From positions 28,209,446 to 28,273,445 of the forward strand of contig OY743172.1 in NCBI GenBank assembly GCA_963555705.1: DNA of 64,000 nucleotides, written 5' to 3'. Each line of letters starts with the position of its first letter. Within the stretch, counting starts at the first letter, position 1. The notes under the pieces are model-generated. The model was not told the DNA's origin and did no database searches. It was given only the letters and a program-made list of their open reading frames with translations. A program made the translations under genes and the position numbers. Below are positions 44,693 to 57,399 of the stretch, piece after piece. Source of the DNA: Ligustrum vulgare. Lineage: Eukaryota > Streptophyta > Magnoliopsida > Lamiales > Oleaceae.

Positions 44693-45838
44693 ATTAAGTC
44701 CTATATAGTTCCCCACATTTAGTCGTTTGGTTTACAAATATCTTTATCTTTCATTTTGTTTTGTTGATAAGATTTGAACTTTTTAACTTGATTTTCTTCA
44801 CTCATTTCATGTCAAAATTTGGGAGAACATTTTTGATATTAAACAAGCTTATTATCGTAGGTAAGCCTTCAGCGGCAGATATACAGTGGGAGGAAGTGGA
44901 CTCATCTGCCCCACCCAACTTTGGATTTTTTTGTTTTCTAGTACACTTTTTTTTTTTTTTTTTTGGGCATTTCGACCTCTCATTTTTTGTTGCTTTTATT
45001 AACTCTATACTAATTTTTCCTCACAATCTTTTCATTTTGGTTCCGTCCTTGGTAGCCTTGTTAATAGTTTTGTCATTAGAAGTCCAAAAATATTGAGAGT
45101 TTTTAGTGAAATTAAACTCAATCATGACAACTTATTTGGTGCGATGACTTGCTCAAGCGAAGTGAGCTTACCTCTGATAAAAGAATTTTGTTTATAATTA
45201 AAGAATTCAATATTTTCGAAGTAAAATATGAAGTTAACAAATAGTTAGAAAAATGTGTGTGGTTAAAATTTTTTTTAGGAAAATGTGTTATTTATAATTT
45301 TTAATACAGTAAAGGGCGATGATATTCAAGTTAGCTTCCTAGCTGGCATAGTATAATCTCATTGAGGCTAGAATTTTTACACGGTTGCACGTCATGAATG
45401 TTGTACTAATTTAAGGGTATTGTTCGCTTAAGCAAAAAGTTAGTGAGGTTTTTATTAAAGAGAAAAAACAGCGATGTTAATTGAACAAAATATTACATAA
45501 GACAACATAGGATTGCTTATTTGGTTAAGCCAACTATGTGTGGATTTCATTCCGAGGAGGAGCCTTATAAAGATCGTATTCAAGGACGGATCCACAATCC
45601 GACGAGCTGATGCACTAGCCCGTGTTGGATCCGTCGGGAAAAAATGTTAGATTTTCATTTTTTGGACTGAAATTTGAAAAATACAGATATTTGATTGATG
45701 TCCATCCTAGTCGAACAAAATTCTTAGACTATCGTCCTAGCTGAGCAAAATTATTGGATTCGTCCCTTATCGCATTGATTTTTATCAAAGAAAGACTGGA
45801 TTAAGTGATGTTTCAAACAAGCATAGGTCAACTAATTG
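44693..45838. other. intergenic with small TIR element at about 45582-45767
   Basis: No gene. GGACGGATCCA near 45583 and TGGATTCGTCCCT near 45754 are inverted and enclose about 180 bp, suggesting a short MITE; no duplication was matched. A short open stretch near 44859-44930 (GKPSAADIQWEEVDSSAPP) looks protein-like but is followed by a simple T/F-rich tract. I could not identify it. Confidence 0.4.
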
Positions 45839-45843
45839 ATATT

Positions 45844-46578
45844 TGTTGGTAAATTACGCATCAATTCCCTCTCTAATTAACCCTATAGGAACTTTTATTA
45901 TTCAAGAAATAATTGAGCTAATAAGAAAATAAAACAATAACGCAAAATTTACGGATCGCTAAAAATTTTCAGTATATAATAAATTGTTACAATTATATAG
46001 ACTTTGCACTCCCCAGACCCCCCAAGTATTGTAGGAAAAATAATTAAACTTTACCACATCTATCAATTTCTACTTCTTTATACAATCCACACAGGAATCA
46101 TAAAAAATCGAGATGCTATACTACATTTTTCCTCATACAACTCTCTAATCAATGTGTTACAATAAAAGAGAATAATACGTGTATTTGTACAACTAAATTC
46201 ACGTCATAGCAGTTCGGCTTGGACTTGGAGAACTCTTCACTGGCCAACCGCACTTCTGACACGAGACACGACACTGTAGAAAGAAAGCACTTCTAATTAC
46301 TTCAGGTTCCAATTCCATTCCACTGGACACAACAACCAAGCAACTACAGAAAAGCTATTTACCTTAATTTCCATCCTACTGCAACAGTTGACCAGCACTT
46401 CCGATAATTCATAATTGCCTATGATTCAATTCCATAAGGACACGTTAGTTAACGGTTTAAACATCATAATTTTCTTTCCATTAGGATTTCAATTATTCTG
46501 ACATCAGTTTAATAATGGTTCTTCCAATTAAAATTTAAGCCCTCCAATCTTTTGACAATTTGAGGCAATTACCCAACA
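45844..46578. mobile_element. Solo LTR, family A copy 2 (735 bp), duplication ATATT
   Basis: It begins TGTTGGTAAATTACG and ends GGCAATTACCCAACA. The perfect 5-bp repeat ATATT flanks it at 45839-45843 and 46579-46583. It is homologous along most of its length to 30595-31154 and longer by about 175 bp, mainly between about 46215 and 46400 (GGACTTGGAGAACTC, GGACACAACAACC). Confidence 0.88.
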
Positions 46579-46583
46579 ATATT

Positions 46584-48535
46584 AATGTAGCAATTGGGAT
46601 TAGTCCCTTGTTCCATATTTTCACATATGCGTCTAGAATTATATGCATATGAAGAGATGTCAAATGAGCTTCTTAATTACTTCCAAACGAATCCTCCTGC
46701 ATTTATGTGTAAACGTTAATTTATCAAGAATACACAAGAAAAACACTTCAAATCCAAATTATTGATTAATCGTCAAAGATGACATTAGAGTGACTAGTCT
46801 ATATATATATATATATTCATTTGGTAATATTGTTTACCAAACCGTGATTGAGATTTTTCTTAATACGGGAAGGTCCATTTGGATGTCTCAATCTTGCCTC
46901 CCTCATCCACAAAATGGGTTGAAATACCCGCGCAAGTTGAGTCCTATTATATGTGATCTCTATTTGAAACTTTTCATTCGTGTAACGTTGTTTGTTATTT
47001 TCCATTTCTGTCATGTTCCATAATAGTGAACCTATTTGAATTCCATTTTTGCCCTCGTGACATTTTGTCCTCATATTCAATATTCTCATATCTATTTCTT
47101 TTTTCTAACATGGATTTTTCAACTTGATGTTAAATATATAGGTTAGGCAAGTGGACAGGTAACTCTATTTCTATTTTATGCTTCTAGCAACATGGCCCAT
47201 GTCATATGCCACTCATATTGATATACCCTAAGTTAAATTCATCAACTTGGCAATTCTCAATTGTATTGATTAACATTCATCAATATCTAACATCTATGAC
47301 AGTATCATATGATTCAAGATTTTTTTTTTATAATTAACACTTGGTATATATCACCTTAATTATTGTTCTTCAATGTTAGATAAACCATTTTCAAAGTCCT
47401 AATGTTATTGTATTAGAAATAAGATCAAGACACTTGTGTTTCGAATTTTACTTTCTATTATCATTATTAACAACAAAATCAGAGGCAACAAAGCCTTTTA
47501 AAACTTCCCCTTCCTTAGGTTTATTGAACATGAGATCTAAATTTCATGAACATTTGAAGATATCTTAACATCCATTTCATTGAGAGTTTAAAATGGTAAC
47601 ACTCAATAAACGTTGTAAAGATAACAATGAATGTAAATTTGCTATGAAATCAACTTTTAACAATACTCAATGAACGTTACAAAATGGCACATTACCAACA
47701 TTCATTAAAATTAAAGAACATTATGAACAATCAATTTAGTTAATCAATGACAACATACACTTACTCAATATTGCAATAGACCCTTTTTAACAACACTCAA
47801 TTAAAGAAAGATGTCTTTTGCATGTTGCAAAAGAGCTTTTTTTGTTTTGGTTTCTATCCCTTTTTAATCCTTCTAGTTGATCCCCGGCCTTTCATTTCAA
47901 ATTCATTGTGAAGCACGGAAAAACCACGCGAATAATTTTTCATCTTTCTTTATTAGCACATGGTGAGGTAAAGGACGTCACATAACTGAGTTTTCAAAAT
48001 AAATACTTCACTTTAAAACAAAACAAAACAAAGTCCATTTATTTAAAAGGTAACAATATTACTTTTGAAACATTTCTAGTCGTTATAAAAGATCTCGATA
48101 ATGAAATATTTAGTCAATATAAAAGATCCGAATTTTAAAATATTTTATAAACAGTAATGATGATGATGACGACGACGACGATGATGATGGTAAATTTGGC
48201 AGTTTATACACAATAAACCTTATTCAGTATGTCCATAACTTATAGGTTAACACCTAGCGCGACACTATCTGTCTGGTTGTCTGAAGATCCGTACCGGTCC
48301 CTTTCATTTTTATGATTACTTGAAAAGTTAGGATACGTGGGGTGAGTATATACTTGCCCGGTGAACATAATATAGTGTATATATGTTATTGCACATTAAA
48401 ATAAGGAAGTCAATCTTACATATTCAAGATCAGTGCAAATGCAAATAAGGTTAGCGATATTATAACAACATTGCAATTACATATGAAATACTCAGTTTAC
48501 TTATGAAGAAATCACATAATTCATGTAAATATTCT
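46584..48535. other. intergenic; small microsatellites
   Basis: No gene is recognised. A TA tract lies at about 46801-46815, and a GAT/GAC triplet repeat at about 48157-48189. Between 47590 and 47830 the words ACACTCAAT and ACAATACTCAATGAACGTTAC recur loosely. The block from 48235 to 48360 (CACTATCTGTCTGGTTGTC, CCGGTCCCTTTCATTT) is GC-richer and looks like part of a retrotransposon, but could not be placed. Confidence 0.5.
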
Positions 48536-49100
48536 CAACTCACATCATATATCCAAATAAACATCTCTCACTCACATTGCTCTTGGAATAAAGAAGTTCT
48601 TAACATTCTGCTTACAGAAGTATCGATACATCTTGAATAGGTATCGGGACATGCTCATTTATAGGCTTCATGCATCGATACATTCATTCATGGTACGATA
48701 CTTGTAGTCATTTTTGCACTGTTGATCTTGATTCTTGGGATTTTCTCAAGGGCTTAACTATATTTTGAACATGCAGAAAATTACTTAGGACATCAAGATC
48801 ATGTTATAACACTAACATGTCTTGATCCTAACAAAATATTAAGCCTAAATTCTAACTTTGGTTTTTTTAGGGTTTTTAGATGAAGGAACTGTTCTGTTAC
48901 TCACACTTCTGCTAATTTTTGGTGTGAGGTTGATATTATGAAGTCATGGCTATTTATAGGAGGAAAATGGATGCAAGAAGGAGAGCAAAACCTTTGGTCG
49001 TATATGATTTCGTCCCTTGCTTTATAATTAAGTCATGACTAAGCTCTCATCAACAAGCTGAAGGTGGAAACAACAAGTAGGAGGTGTAAAGTATCAAGAA
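48536..49100 (-). repeat. LTR-like region with TGTATCGATACA palindromes (minus)
   Basis: The minus strand has a TATA-like CCTATAAATAGCC near 48952, then downstream AAGTATCGATACATC-type palindromes at about 48618, 48641, 48671 and 48692, then GTGAGTGAGAGATG near 48560. This is the same arrangement of TATA, palindrome and GAGAGA words as at 1-320 on the + strand. It suggests a Copia LTR remnant of the same family. No ends or duplication were found. Confidence 0.35.
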
Positions 49101-49670
49101 GGAACTATACAATCAATATAGGACAAGGAATGAAGATGAGGTTGCTTCTGTGTCCAAGCCAACCAAGCCACCTCTTTTACGAATTAATTTCAAAAATTCT
49201 ATTTCAGGGAGTGATATTTGGGCTCAGATTCGAGGTATCAAATAAATTTGAAATCTTGTGTTCTTGGTACCATTTAGAAGTACTCATGGATTAATTTCAC
49301 ATGTAATTTACCACGCAAGAAATAGATAACCGTGGAAGAAGTTATTGCTTTCAAAAGTAAGCCACTCAAAATTATTTTTGTTAACCGTTCGGTACACTAC
49401 TAACTTTAAAAATTAACTGATTACTATTCGTTGATTGAAATTAGAAACCGGTTTAATATTCTCGAAAATAGTTCCAAAAACTTATCCGTGCATATATCAC
49501 ATGCATTCAACAGAGGATGACAGTGATCAAATGAGTATCTGGAAGAGGGACATTTAAACATGTTTTTGTCATAAGTTTTCATTATATTTATATTTATATT
49601 TTTCATTTTTCATTTTATTTATTTAAATTCCAAATAATTAAATAAATTCTAAAAATACTTGTATTACTGT
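49101..49670. other. intergenic; nothing recognised
   Basis: AT-rich sequence between LTR remnants. Small open frames have no recognisable domain. Confidence 0.5.
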
Positions 49671-50810
49671 TGTTGATCGCAAGTATACGAATTGTAAAAG
49701 TAATAAAGCGAATTGCAAGTATGTGTATCGTTCTCACGAGGATTTAGTAAATTGTATTTTAGATTAAAGACCTTAACCGGAATTAGGAATCAATTTGAGT
49801 TTGGAATTTTGGTTTAAACTAATAAAATAAACAATTTTTATAATTAAAATAATAGGAAAAAAATGCTGGAGAATCCATTTTACTTCCATCATTCATACAT
49901 TGATTTAAATGTTTAACTACAATTCATGGAATTTTAAATATCAATGTTCCAAATTTATTTAAAATTCTCTTTCGAATGGTGAATTAAATCCTATTTATAT
50001 GTGTGATTTGACTATATTTCTATGACGAATACTAACATATAGAAAACATTAACGTTTTATGAACATTTTAGAAGATACATAAAGCTAGGGGTATATTTTA
50101 TCCCTTATCAAACTTTATGAAAATTAAAACGTGTATAATGAATTCCTAATCTTTCAAACTTAAGAAATTATCTCAACATTCACACAATAATTAGCTAAAA
50201 AATTGTAGAAACTTGAAACTCGAAAATAACTACTCAAATTAATTAACTTAAATCAAAACTTATAATCCGGATAATAAAGCTTTATCACAATTCTAACATA
50301 AAAAATCTAGCCTAGAAACATAATTGAAGACAATTTACAAAAATAATAATTGGAGTTCATCGAAGAATCTTCAATCTTGAACCATTCGCCAATTGGTCCC
50401 TCAATAATTCGACAGCGTTTTGGTATGATTTTCAAAGAGTTGGGAACCCAAAAAATGTGCCTTATGTCCAGTATATATAGGTATGGATGAATTCTTGGTT
50501 AAATAGGAGAAAAATTGATTGAATTCGCAATAAAAAAACCCCATCAAACGGACAACCGCGAGACCGTGCAGGCAAAACGAGCGCAATTGCTTGGTTACAA
50601 GATTTCAGTTCTGTTTATTTTTTAGATGCTCCCGCAACCGTGCTGTATAAACCCGCTTGATCGCTTGGTTATATCGTTCTTGTGCAATTTCCATCTTTGA
50701 TTTTAGACAAATTGGCCCTTATTCTTTTATTGCACTAGAAGTCCTCCATATTTTGATTAGATCAATCTGGTCTCGAAACTTCTGTTTTCTTCTTTGCCTC
50801 AATTAACTAA
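49671..50810 (-). repeat. LTR-like sequence adjoining a Gypsy gag-protease remnant
   Basis: The left end TGTTGATCGCAAGTATACG and the block ATCGTTCTCACGAGGATT near 49728 are related to the left end of the solo LTR at 2371. The right end lacks a TG...CA border and runs into Gypsy coding sequence near 50810. With both TATA-like elements and the Gypsy frame on the minus strand, the simplest reading is the 3' LTR of the element whose gag-protease lies at 50810-52310, joined to it by deletion of the polymerase and integrase. Confidence 0.55.
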
Positions 50811-52310
50811 TAACTAACCCAAAATCCTTCACTACCATGTGTGAGTAACCTATGTGCCTTTAAAGATGATATAATAACTCTCAAGATTTTCTCAAACTTG
50901 GGAAATACCATGGTCCCAATACAAGGTATATCCAATGTCTTGGACCTACAGTCAGGGATAGCCAATCCATGCCTAGAAATGACATCAAAGTCCAAAACGA
51001 GTAAGCTTGTAGGAAGGATTTGTTCATTGATTTGAATATATTCATTAAAAGTAACTTTTGTAACACAACTATTCGGCCCAGTTGTTACTATTACTTCTAT
51101 ATCCTCATATAATAACTTAGTAGTTAAGGGTTTTGAAACACTAGTTCATATAAACGAGTGGGTAGCTCCAGAATCAAATAAAGCATATATCAGCTTCGAA
51201 TGAACATAGACCCCAAACATGCAACAACATCGTCCCTCGTCTCAGAATCAGGTCTAACTAGTGCAAAGGCTCTAGCACTTCCTGTATTTCCCAACAATTT
51301 TGTTAGGGAAATCATGAGACATTTCCGAGCTTCTAGCACATGAAATGCACGTTTTGGCCTGCCCGACACTCACCAAAGTGGCTTTTGCCACATATAGCTC
51401 AACTCAGAATACTTTTGGTCCCAGACTTGTTCCTGCTTCCTTGATCTTCTGTTGAGGCTCTTTACTACCATGCTATTTCTCTCCTTGAGGCTTTCCTCAC
51501 CATTTTCACTTATTATTTATTCTAATGTCTCTTTTCCACTTTTGATCAATGTGATACTTGTTCTTATTTTGCCCTGGATTCTGATATCTTGCCTCGCGAG
51601 CTTTAACAATCTTCATCTTTGTCTGTTCAACCATTAAGGCCTTATCATCAACTTCGGGAAACGTTATATTTTGAATTCTAGACATTAATATGTTCCTATA
51701 TAACTTCGATCTTAATCCTTACAGAAACCGATCAACCTTATGACCATTAGTCCTAAATCATGTAGGCAACAAAATGTGACAATTCCTCAAATTTCCTGAT
51801 ATACTCTATCACCGACATTGACCCTTGTCGCAGTTGAATGAACTCATTCATCTTTTAATTTTGAACAGTTTACGGATAAGTACTTGGTTAGAAACATCTT
51901 GCGAAATCTATCCTACGACAAATTCTCCGTCTCATCGATGCTAACCAAGGTATCCCACCAGTGATTTGCGCTACCCCGTAACATAAAAGATGCACATGTT
52001 ACTTTCTTGACATCTTCCACATGGGCATAAGTAAACATCCGTTCCATGGATCTCAACCAACTTTTAGCCACTTCTGGTCCTTTGCCTCAAAGAATGTAGG
52101 TGGATTAAGGCGATGAAATTATTTATTTCTTCGGTCTCTACCTTAATTCAGATTAGTTGTGCTTCAATTTAAAAATTATTCTATATGACTTGCTTGCAAT
52201 TTAGTAAGTTGGGTCAATCGGTCAATAGTTTGATTCGCTCGAGCATTCTTTGATTCTTTTGAAATCCACGCAAAACTTTATCTTAGTTTCTAGGCTTTTT
52301 ACTCTTCTTT
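50810..52310 (-). pseudogene. Ty3/Gypsy gag-protease remnant
   Basis: Read from right to left with several frameshifts. The retrotransposon gag domain gives SWLRSMERMFTYAHVEDVKK and VTCASFMLRGSANHWWDTL (about 52110-51900). A zinc knuckle CGKSHFGEC lies near 51370-51395. The protease has YALFDSGATHSF, with the catalytic Asp, at about 51150-51185, and then DFDVISRHGLAIPDCRSKT and SSLKAHRLLTHGSEGF to about 50815. These are the parts of a Gypsy polyprotein before reverse transcriptase. Nothing of the polymerase remains. Confidence 0.82.
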
Positions 52311-52735
52311 AGACATGGTAAATTTTAAATAGCCATGGTATTTCAAGAAAGCAATAAATAAAATCCCATTTCAATAAAAAAATTATTTACTCTCCTTGTA
52401 ACTGAATCTATGTGTGCATATGTATAGGTATATATACACATGTATACAACTTATTCGTTGTTATTGTTATATTATTTTCCCCCAAAAAATTTATATATAT
52501 ACACACACATAATTATATACATACACTATTTATTTATTTATTTATCCTTAGACTTACTATAAACAAAAGTAATTAAATATAATCGAACGTAACTTGGCCC
52601 TTTCTAAATGAGGAAATTAAACCACCACCTACATTTTAGCTTTTAAATTCAAAAACCAAATTACAAACTTATTTATTAAAACATCAGGTTTTATCCTCAC
52701 CTGTGCGATGCACAAACATATTTCATTAACAAAGA
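52311..52735. other. intergenic; TTTA/CA simple repeats
   Basis: No gene. Short runs of ATATAC/CACACA (about 52420-52510) and TATT (about 52528-52545). Confidence 0.5.
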
Positions 52736-53180
52736 CTAAGCTCCAAGTTCCATCAACCATGGATATTGCAGAGGCTCTATGTGTTGAGCATGCATTTTAG
52801 ATTTGAAAATCCTTCCATTGACGGAGCAATGCACCTATATGAAGTCATGGGAGAGGAAAATATAAAAAAAAGACGTAAATAAAAATCCAATCCTCACAAA
52901 TTAAGAAATTGGATAGTCAAGAAAACTTCTTCAAATTGAAATTGTTTGCCTTATTGTACTTCTTGAGGATTTTTCGTAAAGCAATAGCATTTATTGCAAC
53001 ATATTCTATTAATAGTCGACATTCTGGTGTTGTAGTTTGCTGATTGCTTAAGAAACATCAGCACAAACTTATGAAATCTTTTTGCATTGGGTTTTGAGCG
53101 TGAAGAAGGATAAGGCGCCGTACTTTTGACTTAAAGCATCCTGCTATATCAGATGCCTCCTTCAATTCAGAGAAGAACAT
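52736..53180 (-). pseudogene. SPX-domain (NLA/BAH1-like RING ubiquitin ligase) gene fragment
   Basis: NLA/BAH1 is a plant SPX-RING E3 ligase that controls phosphate transporters and immunity. Two minus-strand exon pieces match its SPX domain. The first, 53180-52917, follows an AG acceptor and reads MFFSELKEASDIAGCFKSKV and LIEYVAINAIALRKILKKYN, with a TGA at 53060-53058 in the middle. The second, 52795-52736, reads MHAQHIEPLQYPWLMELGA and ends in a stop; it matches the next block of the family (MRAEHIELLQSPWLIELGAF). The N-terminus and the RING domain are missing. Identification rests on eye-matched motifs. Confidence 0.72.
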
Positions 53181-54076
53181 CTGCTCACACATTGCAAAAA
53201 TATGAAAAATTACATCATCAAACATATGCACTCAAGAAATAAATTTAGAGGAAAATGCAACAAAAATTAACTCATCAAATTACATAATACAAATTTGCCC
53301 CTTCTGTTCACGTGCCTTTAATTTAGAATAAATACGTGCATACATGGTTTTAAGTGTTGATAAATTCCCATAGAAACATCATAAGTAATTATTTATTTAT
53401 TTTTTTATTTTTTTATGGAAAAGAAATGCATAAACGATATTGTTATTGAATGTTAGGTCATATGAACTTGTTTTCCTTCACATGTTTAGAACTTAAATCA
53501 CAATCTTATGGACAAAGAATTGGTTTACTTTTAAACTTTCGAAAGATTTTCTACAGCACTTTTGGAACATTTTAGAAATTGGTAGCAAAGAGTAATGAAA
53601 TTCTTTAATAATCATCTATTGAAAAGGCAACTTTAGGAGGAGAATGTTCATTGACAATCATAAAGGTAGAATGTGACAACCCTGACTTTAGCATTACGAT
53701 ATCTGATGCCAAGATATTAACCCACGATTTGGGTAACATCATATTTCACCCAATTGGAAAAATAGAAACAAAATTGCACATGGAATGGCTAAGCAAGTCA
53801 GATTTTTAGATGACTATTGTTATTTAGAAGCATCCACCTTTTTATTGATTAAATAAAGACAACACCTATTTATGAACAAACAAATCCCTTCATCCACTGA
53901 AATAAACATATAGAGAAGAAAGTTAAATTAAATCAAATAGAAGCTTCCATAAAAAATAATAGAAATTTATTTTAGATGTGATTTCAAAGGTAGAACAACA
54001 GTACACCAAATATACATTAACTTATATGAAAAATGAAGTTTTACTTCGTCAAAGCGTAATAATGCAGGAATGATTA
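53181..54076. other. intergenic; nothing recognised
   Basis: AT-rich sequence between the SPX fragment and the duplicated segment. No domain or repeat is identified. It could be intron sequence of a captured gene. Confidence 0.4.
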
Positions 54077-54350
54077 GCTGACAAAAAGATTACACGAATA
54101 TACACAAAGCATATTTTTTTGCTAAATACGACATCCTTAAAAGTGGGTAGGAATCCAAAAGAACGTCGAGGTCATACCTTTCTTTTTTCTGCTTTTGTGA
54201 ATTCCTTGGCTTCGCTGACGAAAAGATTACACGAATGACAAACCAGATTTTTTTGCTAAAAACTACATCCTTAAAAGTGGACAGGAATCCAAAAGAACGT
54301 TGAGGTCATACCTTTTTTTTTTTTTTTTTGCTTTTGTGAATTCCTTGGCC
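54077..54350. repeat. 137-bp tandem duplication
   Basis: A block with GCTGACAAAAAGATTACACG, ACATCCTTAAAAGTGGG and AATCCAAAAGAACGT occurs at 54077-54213 and again at 54214-54350. The right copy covers the end of the SNF7-like exon, so the left copy carries a second, partial exon end (AAGGAATTCACAAAAGCAG on the minus strand). Confidence 0.85.
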
Positions 54351-54415
54351 TTCTCAACTTCAGAAGAAACCTTCCTCAGTAGCACTTTTTCCCTCTTCTC
54401 AAGCATCTCAAGTGT
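54312..54415 (-). pseudogene. SNF7/VPS32 (ESCRT-III) exon fragment
   Basis: SNF7 is the filament-forming subunit of ESCRT-III that remodels endosomal membranes. The minus strand has an AG acceptor, then TLEMLEKREKVLLRKVSSEV and EKAKEFTKA, matching the second exon of plant SNF7 (TLEMLEKKEKVLLKKA...EVEKAKEYSRAKN). A poly-A run then replaces the usual KNKR codons before a GTATG donor. The first exon and the downstream coiled-coil exons are not found in the neighbourhood. It sits on the same strand as the SPX fragment 1.1 kb away. Confidence 0.72.
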
Positions 54416-54420
54416 CTACA

Positions 54421-55456
54421 AAGAATGAAATATTGAATATGTGGTTGTGTACATTGTAGATAACAGCCAACATAATGCATTAAATAATAGAAACATAAAC
54501 CTTATTCTCAATAAATCTGGTTAATCCTTTGTGGTAACTCCATTGGACCCCATGCTAAATGACTTATGTTCGATGGAACATCCAGTAAATATTAGTTAAT
54601 TGGAAAAAATTAGGTCATGTTAATTTCTATCTAGTCTTTCCAGCCGATTCTAGAGGATTGCGTCACCTTTGATACAAGACCTACTGTAGGTCCATAGATG
54701 TGCCCCAAGCACCCAAATCATTATTCCATTAATTTATCTTTGATTTGTCTTTTTTTTTTCTGCTAACTTGAATTTGAACCATTGTCACTTGTTTGCCTAT
54801 ATTCTCAATTCTTACTTTATTTATTCTACTATGTACCATATATCCATCTTGCATACTCAATCCGATATGTTCATCCTATTGATATTTTATACTTCAAATA
54901 ACTACTGATCAATAATTCAAAACAGAACTATTATGGTAACCATTATGTAGGGCTTGCCCCTTGAAGTTATCAAAAATATATTAAAAACTATGAAGGGAAT
55001 ATGGAAAAGATTCAAACATATGGGGTCAAAAGAATTTTGGACTATAAATTTTTGGTCATCCCTTTAGCAATAGATAAATATACTTCAAACATCATGGATA
55101 GGAAGAGAAGGCGCCTTCATCCAAAAAACATAATCCATCAGCACTCGACGTGTGAGATTAAGGAATATATGCTTCCAAAAGAAAGAAAGTTACACATGGT
55201 TATATATATTTCTTTCAGGAATAGCACGCTTAATATCATGAGAGCAAAAGAATGTTCTCAATAGATCAAAACTCTGTGAAAAATTTTCACTGCTTCCATA
55301 TTACAAAGAGTTTGCCATAACAGCTAGTCAATTGAAATGCTAATAAGCAATCAGCTCAATGAATTACAAAGTTCAACCGGTCACACAAAAACTTCAAAAA
55401 TAAACTACAAAATTCTAATTTACATGCCAAATAAAAATAAATAAAAATAAAGTAGC
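54421..55456. other. intergenic; nothing firmly recognised
   Basis: AT-rich. A minor open stretch at 55001-55264 (+) has no domain. It may include further parts of the segment that carries the SPX and SNF7 fragments. Confidence 0.4.
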
Positions 55457-56982
55457 TGAAAATTTAGGGTTGTCTAAATTTATGGACAGACTGTCACAGA
55501 TAAATCTGGACAGTAACTAATTAATAGTAAATCGTTAAGATTTATTTTAGCGTAATACTAGATGAATCTTGCTGATACAGATTCATCTGGATAGTAAAAC
55601 GTAAATGGACAGAATAAATTATGCAGAATTGTAAATAAACAAGAACACAATAATTTGAGCTTAACATGGGAAAAACCCTAACAGGGAAAACTCACGGCCC
55701 GCATCCTACGGACAAAAACCAATCACTATATAAGAAAAGAGTTTATAAAAATCAATCTAAATTACATGATAAATTTACGTGTAGACTTATCAAACATCCA
55801 AGAAATAGATCACTCCCTGATCCTTCTATGGTATGTAATGTGAGCTGGCGTCCCACCACTCTTCTATAGCTTTCTTTGAATCTGCAACAATCTTCAGCAA
55901 CACGAACTCTCGTTCCATCTCGATCCAAACCTCCCATTTGATCTTCAGGCTGAAGGACTTTTCGTCTCTCAGTGATTGATAATATCCTCCCGGAGAACCG
56001 AAGTTACAATGATGTAGAAGCCGTGTATATTTATCACCACATGAAAATTGGCTTCTAAACTTCTTAAGTCACAAATATGAAGAAGCCGTATATTTTTAGC
56101 ACACCACAAAATTATTGGCTTCAATGACTTAAGAGAAAAACGTCCCGTCTTTCTCCATATATATAGCACACGAGTTGCTTGTCTTCCAAGACTCCTAATT
56201 GTGCATAAAATCTCTATTACCTGCAAATCAATCAAAGATAATTAGAGATAATGATAAGATATTAATAAATCTTACCATAAGTGAAGATAAGGTAAGATAT
56301 TCACAATTATTTATGGAATAAAAGATCTTACCATATGAAGTGATAAGGTAAGATATTCACAATTGGTTATGAAATAAAAGATCTTACCATATGAAGTGAT
56401 AAACTTGAATACCAAGAATCAAGATACTTGGCCTAATCAAGAAATAAATCATCAAAAAACTTACCACAATATTTCAAGATCATCATGCTCGGCCATAAAG
56501 AGATTTTCGGCCAATCACAATATTTCTTGATGTAATCTTACCACCATGAATGTAATCATGAAGATACTCGACCAATAGAATTATTTTAACAAGGCTAAAA
56601 TATTATCTTAATACTTATAAAGAATAATAAGTGATAAAAATAAAATTCTAAGCCTAGTAAAATATTATCACAATTCTTAATCCTTATCATAAGTGATAAG
56701 TGATAAAATTCTAGCCCAAGTATATAATTATCACAATTCTCAATACTTATCATAAAAGATAAGTAACACAATTTATCTCCAAATATCACAAGATAATTAT
56801 TCCAACAAAAATGATAGATAAATATAATTGCAAATTCAAATTCAAATAAACAACTAGTAATTTAATTAAACTTAATAAATATTACTAAACACACATGTAA
56901 AGTAATTAAATTAAATTCACTTAAATTACAACATGTAGAAATATAGAAATTGCCAATAAACATAACTTAAAATAAGTTAACA
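55457..56982 (-). repeat. 3' LTR of the Copia element (1526 bp)
   Basis: On the + strand it runs from TGAAAATTTAGGG to AAGTTAACA. The left end is set by matching the 7-base TGAAAAT next to the primer-binding site at the window end; the right end is set by the adjacent purine tract. It contains palindromes CAGATAAATCTG (55497) and CAGATTCATCTG (55578), the CCTAACAGGGAAAACTCACG block typical of Copia R/U5, and tandem duplications near 56280-56400 (GATAAGGTAAGATATTCACA) and 56640-56770. Confidence 0.8.
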
Positions 56983-56997
56983 ATCTCCCCCTTTGAC
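56983..56997 (-). other. Polypurine tract of the Copia element
   Basis: The minus strand reads GTCAAAGGGGGAGAT directly before the TGTTAACTT start of the 3' LTR. This is the normal primer for plus-strand synthesis. Confidence 0.85.
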
Positions 56998-57399
56998 TTT
57001 TTCTATTTTTCCAAAACCCAAACATCTTTTCACAAATATAGAGAGAAGTAACATGCAATTCTTAAGCTCCCCCTATCAAAATTCTCCCCCTCAAGTCATG
57101 TATCATAATAAGCTCACTTCAACAAATTCATGCATGTAACGAGAGAAAAATAATAAGTACATAAGGAGCAATCAAATAAATCGAAAGTTACTTCAACATT
57201 CAATCAATCGGAAAAAATGAGAAAAAAAATACTACTCCCCCTTTTTGGAAGAAATAGGGGAAGCTTTCCATGTCTTGTCACCTTCCAATGTAAGCACGAG
57301 TAGACAAAAATAGGCAAAAGTCAGTTACAGACGATATAAACTGGAAGTAAAGGTTGAGTTTCAGAAAACTCATAAAACAAAAAAAAAAATCTCCCCCTT

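Noticed and set aside
44761..45096. Open frame with GKPSAADIQWEEVDSSAPP
   Set aside because: Most of the frame is Phe-rich translation of T-tracts; the short protein-like part has no recognised family or clear splice borders.
52700..55450. Helitron or MULE borders around the SPX/SNF7 fragments
   Set aside because: No convincing TC...CTAG pair or long inverted repeats could be seen, so the carrier is left open.
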